NCBI GenBank assembly: GCA_003667245.1
Contig: RCNN01000098.1
Coordinates: 1 to 56,707, forward strand
From: Heterostelium multicystogenum
Lineage: Eukaryota > Evosea > Eumycetozoa > Acytosteliales > Acytosteliaceae
Reading direction: 5' to 3'
Length of the DNA stretch: 56,707 nucleotides
Shown in pieces: positions 33,899 through 45,485 of this stretch. The translations under genes were made by a program, and so were the position numbers. Numbering within the stretch: position 1 is the stretch's first letter; each line of letters begins with the position of its first letter. The notes under the pieces were generated by a model that was not told where the DNA came from, did not search any database, and saw only the letters and a program-made list of their open reading frames with translations.

Positions 33899-35029
33899 AT
33901 GAAGCGCATCTGGCGTTTGGCAGGTGTTGGTTTGCTGATGATGAGCGTTGGTGCGCAAGTGATGGCCGACGACCCGCCACGCCAGGAAGGCGGTGGTCAG
34001 CATGAAAGAGGCCCGGAAGGGCATCCAGGCAATAATCAGCCTCGGCCGCAGAACAACCAACCGCGACCACAAAATAGTCAACCGCGCCCTGTAGCCCCTC
34101 GGCCCGAGAACAATCAGCCGCGTCCGCAGAATCAGCATTTCGAAAACAATCAGCCACGGCCGCAGAACCAGAACATTGAGCGCCCGAACGGAGGTGGCCA
34201 GTGGCAAAGTCGCCCGCAAGGCAATCAACAGCAACCTCCGCACCCGGCGCCGCAGCCGGCCAATAACCTGCCGATCCAGGGTCGCCCGGATACCGTGCGC
34301 CAGACCCAGGAACCGCGTCAGGGCAATTACCAGGACATCCCGCGTCGCAACGACGGCAACCAGCATTGGCAGGCCGGCAATGGCGGCCAGGGTGGCCCGG
34401 GCCGGCCCGGCTTCAACGGGGGTAACGGCGGTGGCAATAACCACCCCAACGATCACCGCTGGCCAGGCCGCCCCGACGGGCACGGCAATGGCTGGGGCCC
34501 AGGCCCGCAATACCGTCCGGGTTACATCGTCGACCGCTTCCCCGACCGCAATTACCGCGTGCCGTATCGCGGCCAGGACTACTTCTTCTCGGGTGGCTAC
34601 TGGTATCGCCCACAAGGCCCGCGCTAATGTCGTCGTGACGCCGCCTTACGGGATTCGCGTGCAATACCTGCCCGACTACGCGCGGGAAGTGTGGGTGGGC
34701 AGTGCGCTGTTCTTCCTCGCCGCCGGTGCCTATTACACCTACGAAGAAAAGCAGCCAGCAGTACGTTGTGGTGCAGCCGCCACCCGCCGCGCCAGCGCCG
34801 CAACCCGTGCCCCAGGGCAATGGTTATGACGTGGTGGCTTACCCGGCCAACGGCCAGTCACCGGCGCAGGTCCAGCAGGACGGTTACGACTGCTATCGCT
34901 GGGCCGTGCAACAAAGTGGCTTTGACCCAAGGACCGTCACCTACGCCCCCGACCCGGCCGTGGTGCAAACCTACCGCCAGGCCCAGGGCAAACTGCCTGA
35001 GCAGTCGCGGGTATCAGGTGCAGTACTAG
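33899..35029 (+). CDS. Secreted DUF6515-type protein with NNQPRPQ repeats
   Basis: About 375 codons. Signal peptide MKRIWRLAGVGLLMMSVGAQVMA. Then a long low-complexity part built of NNQPRPQ-type repeats (about residues 42-95) and Gly/Pro/Asn-rich stretches, followed by an RcnB/DUF6515-like module (IVDRFPDRNYRVPYRGQDYFF, GIRVQYLPDYAREVWVG, ANNVV-type strand). The end shows YDCYRWAVQQSGFDP as in glycine-zipper/DUF6515 proteins. Breaks near 34622, 34752 and 34993. An envelope or periplasmic role is likely; exact role unknown. Confidence 0.8.
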
Positions 35030-35918
35030 GCCTTCGCGCCCTTGACCACTTCCTGCGGGTCGGCGTGCACCAGCACTTCGGCTCGCGGGTAGGCGTTGTG
35101 GATGGCATCGGCGGCCTGGTCGCTGATGCCATGGGCCACCGACAGACTCAATTCCCCCGGTAACTCCAGGTGCAACTGCACGAACCAGTGGCTGCCGGAA
35201 ATCCGCGTGCGCAAGTCATGTGCACCGAGTACACCGGGCACACTGCAGGCCAGTTCCAGCATGTGCTGGCTGACATCCGGCGGCAGTTCCTCGTCCATCA
35301 GCACCGAAAAACTTTCCGGGCGATCTGGATGGCGCTCCACAAAATGTAGGCCGCGATGCCCAGCCCGAACCAGGCGTCCACCTGATGAAAACCAAACGCC
35401 GCCAGCACCAGCGCCACCAGGATGCTGCCGTTGAGCATCATGTCTGAGCGATAGTGCAGCGAGTCGGCGCGGATGGCGTTGGAGCCGGTTTCGCGGATCA
35501 CCCGGTATTGCAGGATCAGCAGCGCCGCCGTCAACGCCAGGGACAGAACGATCACGCCAATACTCAGCCATGGCGCGCCCACAGGTTCCGGATGCTGCAA
35601 ACGCTGGAACGCCTGGAAGGCGATCAACACCGCACTGCCGGCGATGAACAACGCCTGGGCCATGCCCGACAGGGATTCCGCCTTGCCATGGCCATAACGA
35701 TGATCGTCATCGGCCGGGCGCAACGCGTAGTGCACGGCCAGCAAGTTGAGCAGCGAGGTAACGCCGTCGAGCAGCGAGTCGGTCAGCCCGGCGAGCATGC
35801 TCACCGAGCCGCTGAGCCACCAGGCGATGGCCTTGGTCACAATCAGCACACAGGCCACGCCGACGGAAGCGCGGGTGGCCAGGCGCAACAGCCGGGCGTG
35901 TTCGGGACTGGTGGTCAT
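35026..35918 (-). CDS. fieF: Cation diffusion facilitator (FieF/YiiP type)
   Basis: Proton-coupled exporter of zinc, iron or other divalent metals. Six helices with the metal-site motif DSLLDGVTSLLN and the second site DSLHYRSDMMLN; the HRYGHGKAESLSG loop follows helix III. C-terminal cytoplasmic domain (VLMDEELPPDVSQ, GAHDLRTRISGSHWFVQLHLE). One break near 35318 between the halves. The overlap with the DUF6515 gene's stop is four bases, tail to tail. Confidence 0.9.
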
Positions 35919-35933
35919 GGGGCGGGTCAGTCC

Positions 35934-36353
35934 TTAAGCGGCGGGTTGCAGGCCCAGGGTGGCGAGTTGTTGCACGCTGCCCTTGAACTGGATCATGCGC
36001 GGGTCGTCCAGCGGCAGATTGCGCCCGGTTTCTTTCTGGATGATGGTTTGCAGCTTGGCGTTGTCGACCTTGCCGTCGGCGCCGATGGCTTGCTGGAGTT
36101 TTTCCGGAGCTACCTGGGCGGTTTTGCCCGGCTCGAAGTAGATCGCGCCGGTGGCGAAGTCGACACCAAAGGCGATCAGGCCCGGGATCACGTAGAACAG
36201 CAGGCCGACCGCATCGAGCACGGCAATTGCCGGGTCGATCTTGCCGTCGATCTGGCCCCGGCGGTCGGGGTAGAAAATCGAGCCGCAGGCCGTCAACTGG
36301 CTCAGCAGGGTGACGGCCAGAACACCGCCGATGACACGGGAAGCAACACGCAT
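35934..36353 (-). CDS. Conserved lipoprotein
   Basis: 139 residues from MRVASRVIGGVLAVTLLSQL at 36353. Lipobox LTAC, then GSIFYPDRRGQ, a hydrophobic stretch (VLDAVGLLFYVIPGLIAFGV) and a charged C-terminal half (IQKETGRNLPLDDPRMIQF). Pseudomonas homologues are sometimes mislabelled as polynucleotide nucleotidyltransferase; nothing in it supports that. Role unknown. Confidence 0.75.
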   Translation of the reverse strand: MRVASRVIGGVLAVTLLSQLTACGSIFYPDRRGQIDGKIDPAIAVLDAVGLLFYVIPGLIAFGVDFATGAIYFEPGKTAQVAPEKLQQAIGADGKVDNAKLQTIIQKETGRNLPLDDPRMIQFKGSVQQLATLGLQPAA

Positions 36354-36415
36354 GGGACTCTCCTTGAACATAATGAAAATGACTATAAGCCAGTCTACAA
36401 GGCGACGATGATCAA

Positions 36416-36507
36416 GTGTGGGAGCTGGCTTGCCTGCGATGGCGGTGGTTCAGTTTCAGGTGTGTTGGCTGACACACCGCTATCGCAGGCAAGCCCGCTC
36501 CCACCTT
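36416..36507 (+). repeat. REP pair, second subtype
   Basis: GTGTGGGAGCTGGCTTGCCTGCGATGGC with inverted GCTATCGCAGGCAAGCCCGC. The stem core differs from the GCTTGCTCGCG type in the rest of the window. Confidence 0.88.
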
Positions 36508-36603
36508 TGACCGCATTCCAGTCAGTACGGGGCCGTGTCGTTGAGACCACCACCGACACCCGGCAGTTCGCCGTTATACTCGCCGCTCTGCTTTGGAGCC
36601 AGT

Positions 36604-39108
36604 ATGAATTCGTTGCCAATCGATGATGTTTTACCTGCCCTGCGTGACGCCCTGGCGACGCGCCATGAAGCCGTGCTCGAAGCACCGCCCGGCGCCGGTA
36701 AAACCACGCGGGTGCCATTGGCGCTGTTGAATGAACCCTGGCTGGCCGGGCAAACCATCCTGATGCTCGAGCCCCGCCGCCTCGCCGCCCGTGCAGCGGC
36801 AGAAAGGCTGGCCAGCGAGTTGGGGGAAAAGGTCGGCGAAACCGTTGGCTACCGCATTCGCCTGGACAGTAAGGTCGGCCCCAACACCCGTATTGAAGTA
36901 GTCACCGAAGGCATCCTCACCCGTCGCCTGCAGGATGACCCGGCACTCGACGGCGTGGGTTTGTTGATCTTCGACGAGTTCCACGAACGCAGCCTGGACG
37001 CCGATCTGGCGCTGGCCCTTAGTCTCAATGGTCGAGACCTGTTTCGCGACGAGCAGCCACTGAAGATCCTGCTGATGTCCGCCACCCTGGAAGGCGAGCG
37101 CCTGGCCGGGTTGCTGGACGACGCGCCGATCCTGCGCAGCGAAGGGCGCATGTACCCGGTGCAGATGCGCTGGGGCCGGCCGTTCCAGCCCGGTGAATTT
37201 ATCGAACCGCGGTTGGTGCAGACCATCCTTGAAGCCCTGCATGATGAAACCGGCAGCGTGCTGGTGTTCCTGCCGGGGCAGGCCGAGATTCGTCGGGTTA
37301 ATCAGCAATTGGCTGACGCGCTGGGCGATAACCCCGATGTGCTGCTATGCCCGCTGCACGGCGAACTGGACCTGGCCGCCCAGCGCGCCGCCATCGACCC
37401 GGCGCCCGCCGGCAAGCGCAAAGTGGTGCTGGCCACCAACATTGCCGAGACCAGCCTGACCATCAACGGCGTGCGCGTGGTGATCGACGCCGGGTTGGCG
37501 CGGGTCCCGCGTTTCGACCCGGGCAGCGGCATGACCCGTCTCGACACCCAGCGCATCTCCCGCGCCAGCGCCACCCAGCGTGCCGGCCGGGCAGGGCGCC
37601 TGGAGCCGGGGGTGTGTTATCGGTTGTGGTCCGAAGACCAGCATGAAGGGCTGGCGGCGTATTCCAGTGCGGAAATTCTCTCGGCGGATCTTTCCGGTTT
37701 GGCGCTGCAATTGGGCCGCTGGGGCGTGGCGCCTACTCAGTTGGTATGGCTCGACGTTCCGCCCACCGCGGCTTATGCACAGGCCCAGGATTTGCTCGAG
37801 CGCCTCGGAGCGTTGAGCGATACCAAGCTGACCGCCCACGGCCAGAAAATGGCCGGGTTGCCGGCGCACCCGCGAATCGCTCATTTGCTGCTGCGTGGTC
37901 AGGATCTGGGCCTGGCGAGCATGGCCTGTGACGTGGCGGCACTGTTGGGTGAGCGCGATATCCTGCGTGGTGCCGGTGCGGATTTGCACAGCCGCCTGGC
38001 CCTGTTATCCGGTGAAGAAAAGGCCCGTGGCACCCAGGGCGGCGTGCAGCGTGCCCGGCAACTGGCGCGGCAGTACCGTGGCTATTTAAGAGGCAAGGCA
38101 GAGCAGCCGGTGGCTGATCCCGATCATCCGCGCTGGCTCGGAGCCTTGCTGGCGCTGGCCTACCCGGACCGCGTCGCCCAGCAACGGCGGGCGGGCGGTG
38201 CCGAATACCGCCTCGCCAACGGCCGTGCCGCGTTGTTCGCCGAAGCCGACAGCCTGATGAAACAACCCTGGCTGGTGATTGCCGATCTGGGCAGCCGCCA
38301 GGGCCAGCGTGAAGAACGGATTTACCTCGCGGCGGATTTTGATCCGGCGTTGTTCGACTCGGTGTTGGCCGAACAGGTGCGCAAATGTCGACCAACTCGA
38401 TTGGGACGAACGCGAGGGCGTGCTGCGGGCCGAACGCCAGCGCAAGGTCGGCGAACTGGTGCTCAGCCGCGAGCCGCTGACCGGCCTCGACGAATCCGCC
38501 CGCAGCCAGGCGCTGGTCAACCTGGTGCGGCGCAAAGGCCTGGAACTGCTGCCGTGGACCCCGGAGCTGCGCCAATGGCAGGCGCGGGTGATGCTGCTGC
38601 GTGGTCTGGATAGCGGCAAGGCCAGTGAATGGCCGGATGTCAGCGACAGCGCCTTGCTTGCCAGCCTGGAACACTGGTTGATGCCTTACCTGGGCAAGGT
38701 GTCGCGCCTGAGCCATTTCGCCAATCTGGATATTTCCAGCTTCCTGCATAACCTGCTGCCGTGGCCGTTGCCGGCGCGGTTGGACGAGCTGGCGCCGCAC
38801 CATCTGAAGGTGCCGTCGGGCTCGTCGGTGCGGCTGGACTACAGCGAGCAGCCGCCGATTCTGGCGGTGCGCTTGCAGGAATTGTTCGGGCTGGCGGATA
38901 CGCCGCGGATTGCCGGCGGGCGGCAGGTGGTCAAGCTGCACCTGTTGTCACCGGCCAGACGGCCCGTGCAGGTGACGCAGGACCTGGCGAACTTCTGGCG
39001 CAGTACTTACGCCGAGGTGAAGAAGGATTTGAAGGGGCGGTATCCGAAGCTATTCCATAAGTTAGACCCTTGGGTTGAATCGCTTAACAAGAAAGAAATT
39101 GACAAGTA
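36604..39108 (+). CDS. hrpB: ATP-dependent helicase HrpB with replaced C-terminus
   Basis: DExH-box helicase: Walker A APPGAGKTTRVP, DEAH-like FDEFHERSLDADL, MSATL, NIAETSLTINGVR, QRAGRAGRLEPG, the HA2 and OB regions and a HrpB_C domain. Start MNSLPIDDVLPALRD at 36604. One inserted A near 38385 breaks the frame. The final native residues are absent: after KGRYPK (to 39049) the frame runs into an inserted element and ends ...LNKKEIDK at 39106-39108. The 20 native C-terminal residues (HYWPDDPLIAEPTARIKPRK) are at 48037-48099. The helicase core is complete, so it may still work. Confidence 0.92.
39047..39050 (+). other. Left junction (AAGC)
   Basis: Last native hrpB codon AAG plus C; the sequence diverges from hrpB after it (CTATTCCATAAG). 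Confidence 0.8.
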
Positions 39109-39165
39109 GAGATTGCGCATTAACACCTAACGTTCAAAATTGACTCATTCCTTTGAGGGTGAGTC

Positions 39166-40585
39166 ATGTCCTATTCCAATCCGCGTTACGAAGGTCGCTT
39201 GGTGTTGATTCCCGCATGTGCGGGATGCCTTCGCGAGCGTGCACATCGCTGAAAAGCCTAGCGGCTCCATTGAGTTATCGCTTGAAGGGGCTGATTCGAA
39301 GCTGCTTTATCAGGTCGATGAAATCGGGGCGTCAAACGGTTCAGGCGATATCTACAACTATCCATTCCTATTTCACAGAGACGGCGATCCGTGGTTTGAG
39401 GCTAATTCATACCTCCGGAGCTTAGTCGAAGATAAGAATTTAACTAATAGACCTACTGACGATACCCGTCGCCGGGCCAGCAAGCTTCTGGACTACTTAA
39501 TCTACTGTGAGGAAGAAGGGCTTGACTGGCTGGACTTTTCAGGTCGTCGTCCAGTGCTGCGACCTACATATAAGTATTTTGCCCATCTGGTGAATGAAGG
39601 TAAGCGTAGTGCGGCTGTCATAAACCAATACACAGGCGTAGTGTATGATTTTTACAAGTTTGTAAGTGCCAATTGGCATGATATTGATATGCAGCGAGTC
39701 GATTCGGTACAGGAGGTTAAGTTTCTTATAAAGAACTCATACGGCGCGGCTAGGGTAATCACGGCTGAGAAACGCAGCCAAACGAAGACGAAGGCTCCCA
39801 ACAGTTTAGTGTCAATAGGCTATATTAGAGAAGACGGGGAGGAACTGCGGCCACTCTCGAATACCGAACTGGCCGAGCTCATGGGCATGCTGCGGAGCAA
39901 TGAATGGTCGGCCTTAGAGCGACTTATTCTGCTTACGGCATTGATGACAGGGGCGCGCAAGCAGACCGTTCTGACGATGCGCCTTAAGCATTTGAAGAGC
40001 TTTACGTCAGAAAATTTGCAGGGCGATGGCACTTATCTTTTGTATGCTGGCCCAGGTACGGGTATTGATACAAAAAAGGACCGCAGCCAGCGGTTGCATC
40101 TGCCAAAACAGCTTGCCGAAGAACTAAAGGTTTTGACAAATAGTCCGGTGATGAAGAAACGGCGAGCCAAACTGCGTGAGCATCTGGCGAAAGAATATCC
40201 AAGCCTGTTCATGAGTGATGACGATATGTATGTCTTTCTCTCTGATCAAGGCGGCTGTTATTACATGGCAAAAGACGACCCTCGGTACCCGGTCGTGAAA
40301 TCTCGACCTATGGGACAGGTAGCGGACACTATTAAACGAAAACTTCTAAAAAAAACGTCTGCTAAATTTCCCAGAGATTTCACGTTTCACTGGTTGCGTG
40401 CGACTTTTGCGTTTCAACTGTATCAGCGTCTTCGTGAGCTAATTGCTACAGGCGTTATGCAGCCAGGCGACGATATTGATTTTATCAAAGAGCGTATGCA
40501 CCACACTTCACGGGAAATGACCGAGCATTATTTGCAGTTGTTTAAGATGCTGCCTCAAAAACTAGTCGCTCAAGAGTTCTATTGA
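39166..40585 (+). CDS. Tyrosine recombinase, first gene of the trio
   Basis: About 473 codons from MSYSNPRYEGRLVLIP (ATG 39166, GAGGGTGAG site), with one break near 39205. Full catalytic set: Arg in MTGARKQTVL, His and Arg in FTFHWLRATFA, His in MHHTSREMTEHY and the nucleophile Tyr at the end of that motif (about 40532). It should cut and join DNA at the element ends. Compared with the flanks the DNA is AT-rich. Position and size match TnpA/GmtY-like members of three-recombinase elements. It starts 58 bp after the new hrpB stop, so read-through from hrpB could feed it. Confidence 0.87.
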
Positions 40586-40635
40586 GGCAGCACTATTTTT
40601 TAATGGCTACACTGATCTGAAGCTGGATGCACAAG

Positions 40636-42566
40636 ATGAATAGTCAGGAAAAAATGGTCTTCCGGAATACAAATGTAATTACTCGTGATAAAATTAGTCG
40701 TGAGTTTCTGCGCCCAGAACTTCTTCGTTTGCAAACTCAGTGATGCAAGGGTTAAGAAGTCACCTATTGATATCGGAAGTCTCGCTTATTTCAAACGTGC
40801 AGTAGGTTCCAGGGGGGATGCTGATAAAGGTATTCCTGTCGTCGAATCATCATTGGTAGAGAGTCGCCGTAAACTGATTATAAATCTGCTGGATTGGTTA
40901 CAAGGCTTTCGCGATGCAACTGTACTTCTTCGCTGGAGATTATTAGAGGGTGTTGTCGCTTGGCTTAATGAAAATGGTTGTGTGGATGTATTCAGTGATG
41001 CCATTCAGGCGTCTAAAGCATATATCGCTTATACTGATTATTTGAATCGTTTGCTAATGGGTGGGAAATTTTCTCCAAGGCACGCTAATGCGCTTCAAAA
41101 AACCTTTCAGCAAATTATTAAGTTGCAGTTGCCGGACGATTTAAAATATATAGTCCGTGGTGCTGTGGTGATTTCTCCAACAAGAAACAACATAAGGCCG
41201 CCTAGGCAGTCAGACGTTCAAATGTTTAAGGACGTTTGCTTGGCGGTTAGTCGTTGCTATAGTGAGTTTTTACTTAATCAGAAGCCGTACCCATGCGTTG
41301 TGAAGATTAGAGACTATGAAGTAGTAAAGTTTCCGTCAAAGTCGGGGGCGGTTGGCCCGATCAGTGAATGTCCCCCTTGTTATAATGTAGAGCATAGACG
41401 TATTTCTACTCTTGATGAATACGTTTTGCGCCTTGAGAAAAAAGGACGCAAGGTTGTAGTAGGTAACATCAAATTCGATCTTAAGAAAATTCAAGACAAC
41501 TTTGTCGCTGCTAACATTGATGGGCGACATTATGATCGGATTCTAATGGCTGCGTTAGCGGCAAAAGCATACGCAGCGCTCTTTTTACTGATTACTGGTG
41601 CGTCCCCCACTGAGTTAGAGCAATTTGAGTATGAGGACGCTCTGGAAGTCGAAAAAGTCATCGCTGAAAAAAGAGTTGAGTGCCATAAAGTTTCGAGCCG
41701 GCGGAAAAGAAACGGGATATGTTCTTGGTCGAAAAGAGGGGCTGCCATTGCTCAGAGAGTATTTAAAACTCCGCGAGTGGATTCTCGATGGTCAGCCATT
41801 CGACAAACTGTTTTTCACGATTAGCAGTAAGGGGGGAGAGTTTGGGCGGGTTTTTACTAAACTCCATGCGCCTGACTCCATGCAAACGTTTTATAATTCA
41901 ATTTCAGGTGTGTTTCTCGATCAAAAGTATCCCAACATAACCTCAAGAAAGATTCGTAAGCATAAAAGCAATGTGCAGCATGCAGCTCGCTTTTCGCCTG
42001 ATACTGTGGCTAAGTCACTAAACCATACTAGGGCGGTTAATTTTTTGGCGTATGCCGAAGCGACTCTTGAGCAGCAGGAGTCTGAGTTCGGCGCCTATTG
42101 GGAGTCTGTGCGCCATGCCGCTCAGAAGGTACGGAAGCGCAGCGAGAGTCCGTCAGAAACGACGATATCTATCGCTACGGGCCACTGTGAGGCTTTCAAT
42201 TCCCCGACTCCTATACTCTATTCTGACTCTTTTGTAATCGAGCCGAACTGTCGTACCCAATACGGTTGCCTGTATTGCACGTACTACGTTTGTCACTCGG
42301 ACGAAGAGGACGTGCATAAGCTTCTAAGCCTGGGCTATGTGATTAATGCGGTGCGTAATACAGCGAGTGATATCAGTCATGCAGAGACGCTATTTAAAGA
42401 TTTATCTATCAGAATTGAGTTTATCCTAGATGCCATCTCGGATCGCTCGGAGGTAGTGGCTCAGATGGTTGCGCGAATGAAAAATAAAGTATACGAACTT
42501 GGCGTGCTTACACAATTCTGGGAAACACGCTTGCAGCGTTATGAGCAAATGGGGGTGGTATTTTGA
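40636..42566 (+). CDS. Recombinase-like protein with altered active site, second gene of the trio
   Basis: About 640 codons from ATG 40636 (MNSQEKMVFRNTNVIT), with breaks near 40735 and 41655. The region that should hold the first catalytic Arg reads FLLITGASPTELEQF, so Arg is replaced by Ser. The second box reads TSRKIRKHKSN without the usual His, and the end has LNHTRAVNFLAYAEA with a possible Tyr. A Cys cluster CRTQYGCLYCTYYVC (about 42250-42294) could bind zinc. This suggests a structural or DNA-binding partner rather than a catalyst. It may match GmtX-like members; inference. Its TGA overlaps the next gene's TTG. Confidence 0.8.
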
Positions 42567-44619
42567 ACCTTGTTGCCGCAAGCAGTTTGTTCGCTGGTAT
42601 CGAGGGGGCTGCTGCTGTTGCACCGGATGTAGCCATGCAACATGGGGCTATCGCGCCTAGTCCAGACTTTGTCTTATGCCGAGATAGTGATGGCAACGCA
42701 ACAGCTGTTTATAAAGAACAAGTTTGGGACTTCAATCCCTATAGGCTCAGCGCGAAAAAACTGAATAAAATCTATTTTTATACGATTTTTTGGATCGAAC
42801 GGAGTTGAGCAGCAGTTGTTGATTGAAGAGGCGAAATATATTTTGTATTGTCTAATTTATTTCGCGGGCGGCGGGCGCTTAGGTAAGCTTAGTGCCAGTA
42901 CTGTAGCGAATTATTGGTTTGTGATTCGCGCGGCACTTATTTTTTGTGATCGACAAAAACAGAAGCCAGCTGTAGGTAATTTAACCCTAAGGCAGCTATT
43001 AACCACTCCTGTCTATTTAGCCGTATTCCTTAGTGAGAACAAGAATAGTCACATGACCATAAGGCTCGTTTCTAGCCTTCTCAGGGCGTTGATACTTGTT
43101 GGTGAGGATCGTTTGGGTTATCGAGTAGTTAGTGCAGGCGATCTTAAATTCAACAGAGGCGTTTATTACCAGCACCCTGTCATCCCTACCCGAATTTATT
43201 TGGGCTTGATCAATAGCTTGTCAGATCTGTTAGATCAAATGCACGGAGGTGTCGAACGTTTTGAGTCATTCATAACCAACTTTGATGATGTCTATTACGG
43301 GCTACAACAGTCCAATCAGAGTGCATTGGGGATTGGTGGGAAAGCGTATTTCAGGCCGGATATGGCTGATGCCCTGAAGCAACACGGCTTGGATGAAGTG
43401 TTTATTGGTGAGTTTTCTTGCGATCGCAAGAGGTATTTTAGTTCTGTTCTGCTCAGGATGCAGTATGTATTAAAGCTGGTCATTCACTTATATACGGGCA
43501 TGCGAGATCAGGAGGTATTGCGTATGCCATATAACTGCCTAACCAATGAAGTCTATATAAAAGAAACGGTTGATGACAGCGGCGTAGTGCGTGATAGGGT
43601 CAAAGCTGTGAGTATCCTTTCAACGACTACCAAGTTTACGGCCTACAAAAAAACAGAGTCATGGTTCGCTCCTGGAGAGGTTGTTAGTGCGGTGAAAGTC
43701 GCACAGGCGATTTGTCGCGGGCTTGCAAACTTGTACAAAATCAACACTGATGATAATTGCCCGCTCTTTCTCAACCCAGCGATCCTGAAAAATAAGCAGT
43801 CAGAAGTTGGTATAGGAAGCCTTGCTGCGTCAAATGTAAAATTCGCCGCAATTAAAGATCTTTTAATCGAACCATCCGACTTGCAGGAGCTATCTCAAAC
43901 CGATACTAAGCGCGATTTTTACAGTGAGGCTAAATTTGCAATCGGCCAACCATGGCCGCTGACAAGCCATCAATTTCGCCGTTCTCTGGCTTTCTATGCT
44001 AGCAACAGTGGTTTTGTGTCATTGCCGAGCGTGAAATCGCAGTACAAACACATGACCATTGAAATGGCTCGGTATTACAGCAACGGTTTCGAAAATCTCA
44101 GGACGATTTTTGGTTACTATGACCCCGAAAAAAAGGAGTTTGTACTGCCTCCCTCGCATGTTGCGCTGGAGTTCCAGATGGGTATGCCGATGGCTGTAGC
44201 CAACCAACTATTATCTGATGTGCTGTTTAGGGACGCTCCACTCTTTGGTGGCACCGGCTCCTATATGGAGAAGCAAAAAGCTCGCTTGGATAAAGCCGAG
44301 GTATGTATTGAAGCTGTTCGCGCCGAAACCGTGGCGCGGGTAAAGAATGGTGATATTAGCTATCGTGCGACGCTGCTCGGCGGTTGCACCAAAATTGGCC
44401 GATGCGATGCCTTCCTGCTCGGTAACTATACCGAGTGTCTTTCCTGCGAAGACGCAATTATCAAGCCGGAAATGGTGAACGCTGCTATTTGAAGCTATAA
44501 GCGCGGAACTCGTGAATTATGCAGAGAGCTCGGGGGAGTATCAAATTACAAAGGGCGACCTTGAACGGCTATTACAGTTTAAGGCGCGGTTGATCGACAG
44601 GTTGGAGGTTTCGAATTAA
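42563..44619 (+). CDS. Tyrosine recombinase, third gene of the trio
   Basis: About 685 codons. The likely start is TTG 42563 (TTTTGA overlap with the upstream stop); the frame breaks near 42787 and 44491, after which it runs to TAA 44617-44619. Catalytic residues: Arg in LYTGMRDQEVLRM, His and Arg in LTSHQFRRSLAFYAS, His and Tyr in YKHMTIEMARYYSNG. A Cys set near the end, GGCTKIGRCDAFLL and TECLSCEDA, looks like a zinc site. Matches TnpB/GmtZ-like proteins in length and order. The stop overlaps the ATG of the small gene by one base, so all are coupled. Confidence 0.83.
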
Positions 44620-45031
44620 TGAGCCGAGGACTGATTGCATGCGAGGAAGCCTTACAGCGCCTTCTTGATGGAAAACCTATAGTGCCCGGTCATGGGGGCT
44701 TGGATCTTTCAAAGATTACGGCCAGCATCGTTAGCCTAGAAGCCGGGTTCGACCGAGGTTATTTAAAAAAGTCTCGAAAATCTCATTTGCCGCTATTAGC
44801 AAAAATTGAGATTTGTCGTGCGGAGGCTTGCAAGGGGGGCAGATCGTCAAATCGCCAAAAAATTGAACGTCTCGAAGAAAAATTTACAGGTATTGGAATA
44901 TGAACTTGCAATCACCCAGGCGCAACGTAACCGGATTCTTACACAGAAATCTCCAGTTGTGGGAGCGCGTTCGAGAGTTGGAGTTGGCGGTGGTTCAATA
45001 CAAATCCCTGAAAACCCGGCTGCATCATTGA
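44619..45031 (+). CDS. Small coiled-coil protein at the end of the recombinase operon
   Basis: About 137 codons with breaks near 44830 and 44950. N-terminal part MSRGLIACEEALQRLLDGKP and a region with DRQIAKKLNVSKKNLQVLEYEL, then a leucine-rich helix (NLQLWERVRELELAVVQ) ending at TGA 45029-45031. It resembles the small TnpC-type proteins of Tn554 relatives in size, position and predicted coiled coil; these affect orientation and frequency of transposition. Function inferred. Confidence 0.65.
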
Positions 45032-45065
45032 TAATGGCCGGGCATAGACAGCATTATTGAGGTGC

Positions 45066-45485
45066 TTACACCGTTTTGCTGAGTGGTTTGGCCTCTACAG
45101 AGGCCAGCCACTCTTTTGAAATATCGCGATCCTCTGCCAGTAAAACTAATACGCGAACCGATTTGTTGCTGTCTATTTTTTCAAGCAAGCTTGCGGACGC
45201 GTGGATAGCAAGAATTGCTTCGTAGGTTTTATAGGTTTCGATGGTTTTAGTTGACTCAAGTTCTATTGAAATTCCATTTATGGTTATTGATTGGTTGTTT
45301 CTTAGTTTATTTAATTCTGGTGATTTAAAGATTTCGCTTAAGAATTGCTCGCAGCTTGAAATTGAATTTACAAAAATTGTGAGTTTTTTCATGCCTTCTG
45401 ATGCAAGGCTGAGTGATAAATTCAGGCCTGCTTGCAATTCTTCTGGTGTGAGAAAATCACTGAGGTAGCTGTAAGTATTTCTCAT
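45066..45485 (-). CDS. Hypothetical partner protein of the HEPN gene
   Basis: 139 residues, MRNTYSYLSDFLTPEEL to ...SVEAKPLSKTV, unbroken. No domain recognised. The ATG overlaps the stop of the HEPN-type gene (ATGA), so the two are translationally coupled and probably act together. Strongly AT-rich. The sequence looks soluble and has alternating helix and strand segments. It could be a regulator, an antitoxin-like partner or a sensor; nothing in it decides this. Confidence 0.7.
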   Translation of the reverse strand: MRNTYSYLSDFLTPEELQAGLNLSLSLASEGMKKLTIFVNSISSCEQFLSEIFKSPELNKLRNNQSITINGISIELESTKTIETYKTYEAILAIHASASLLEKIDSNKSVRVLVLLAEDRDISKEWLASVEAKPLSKTV

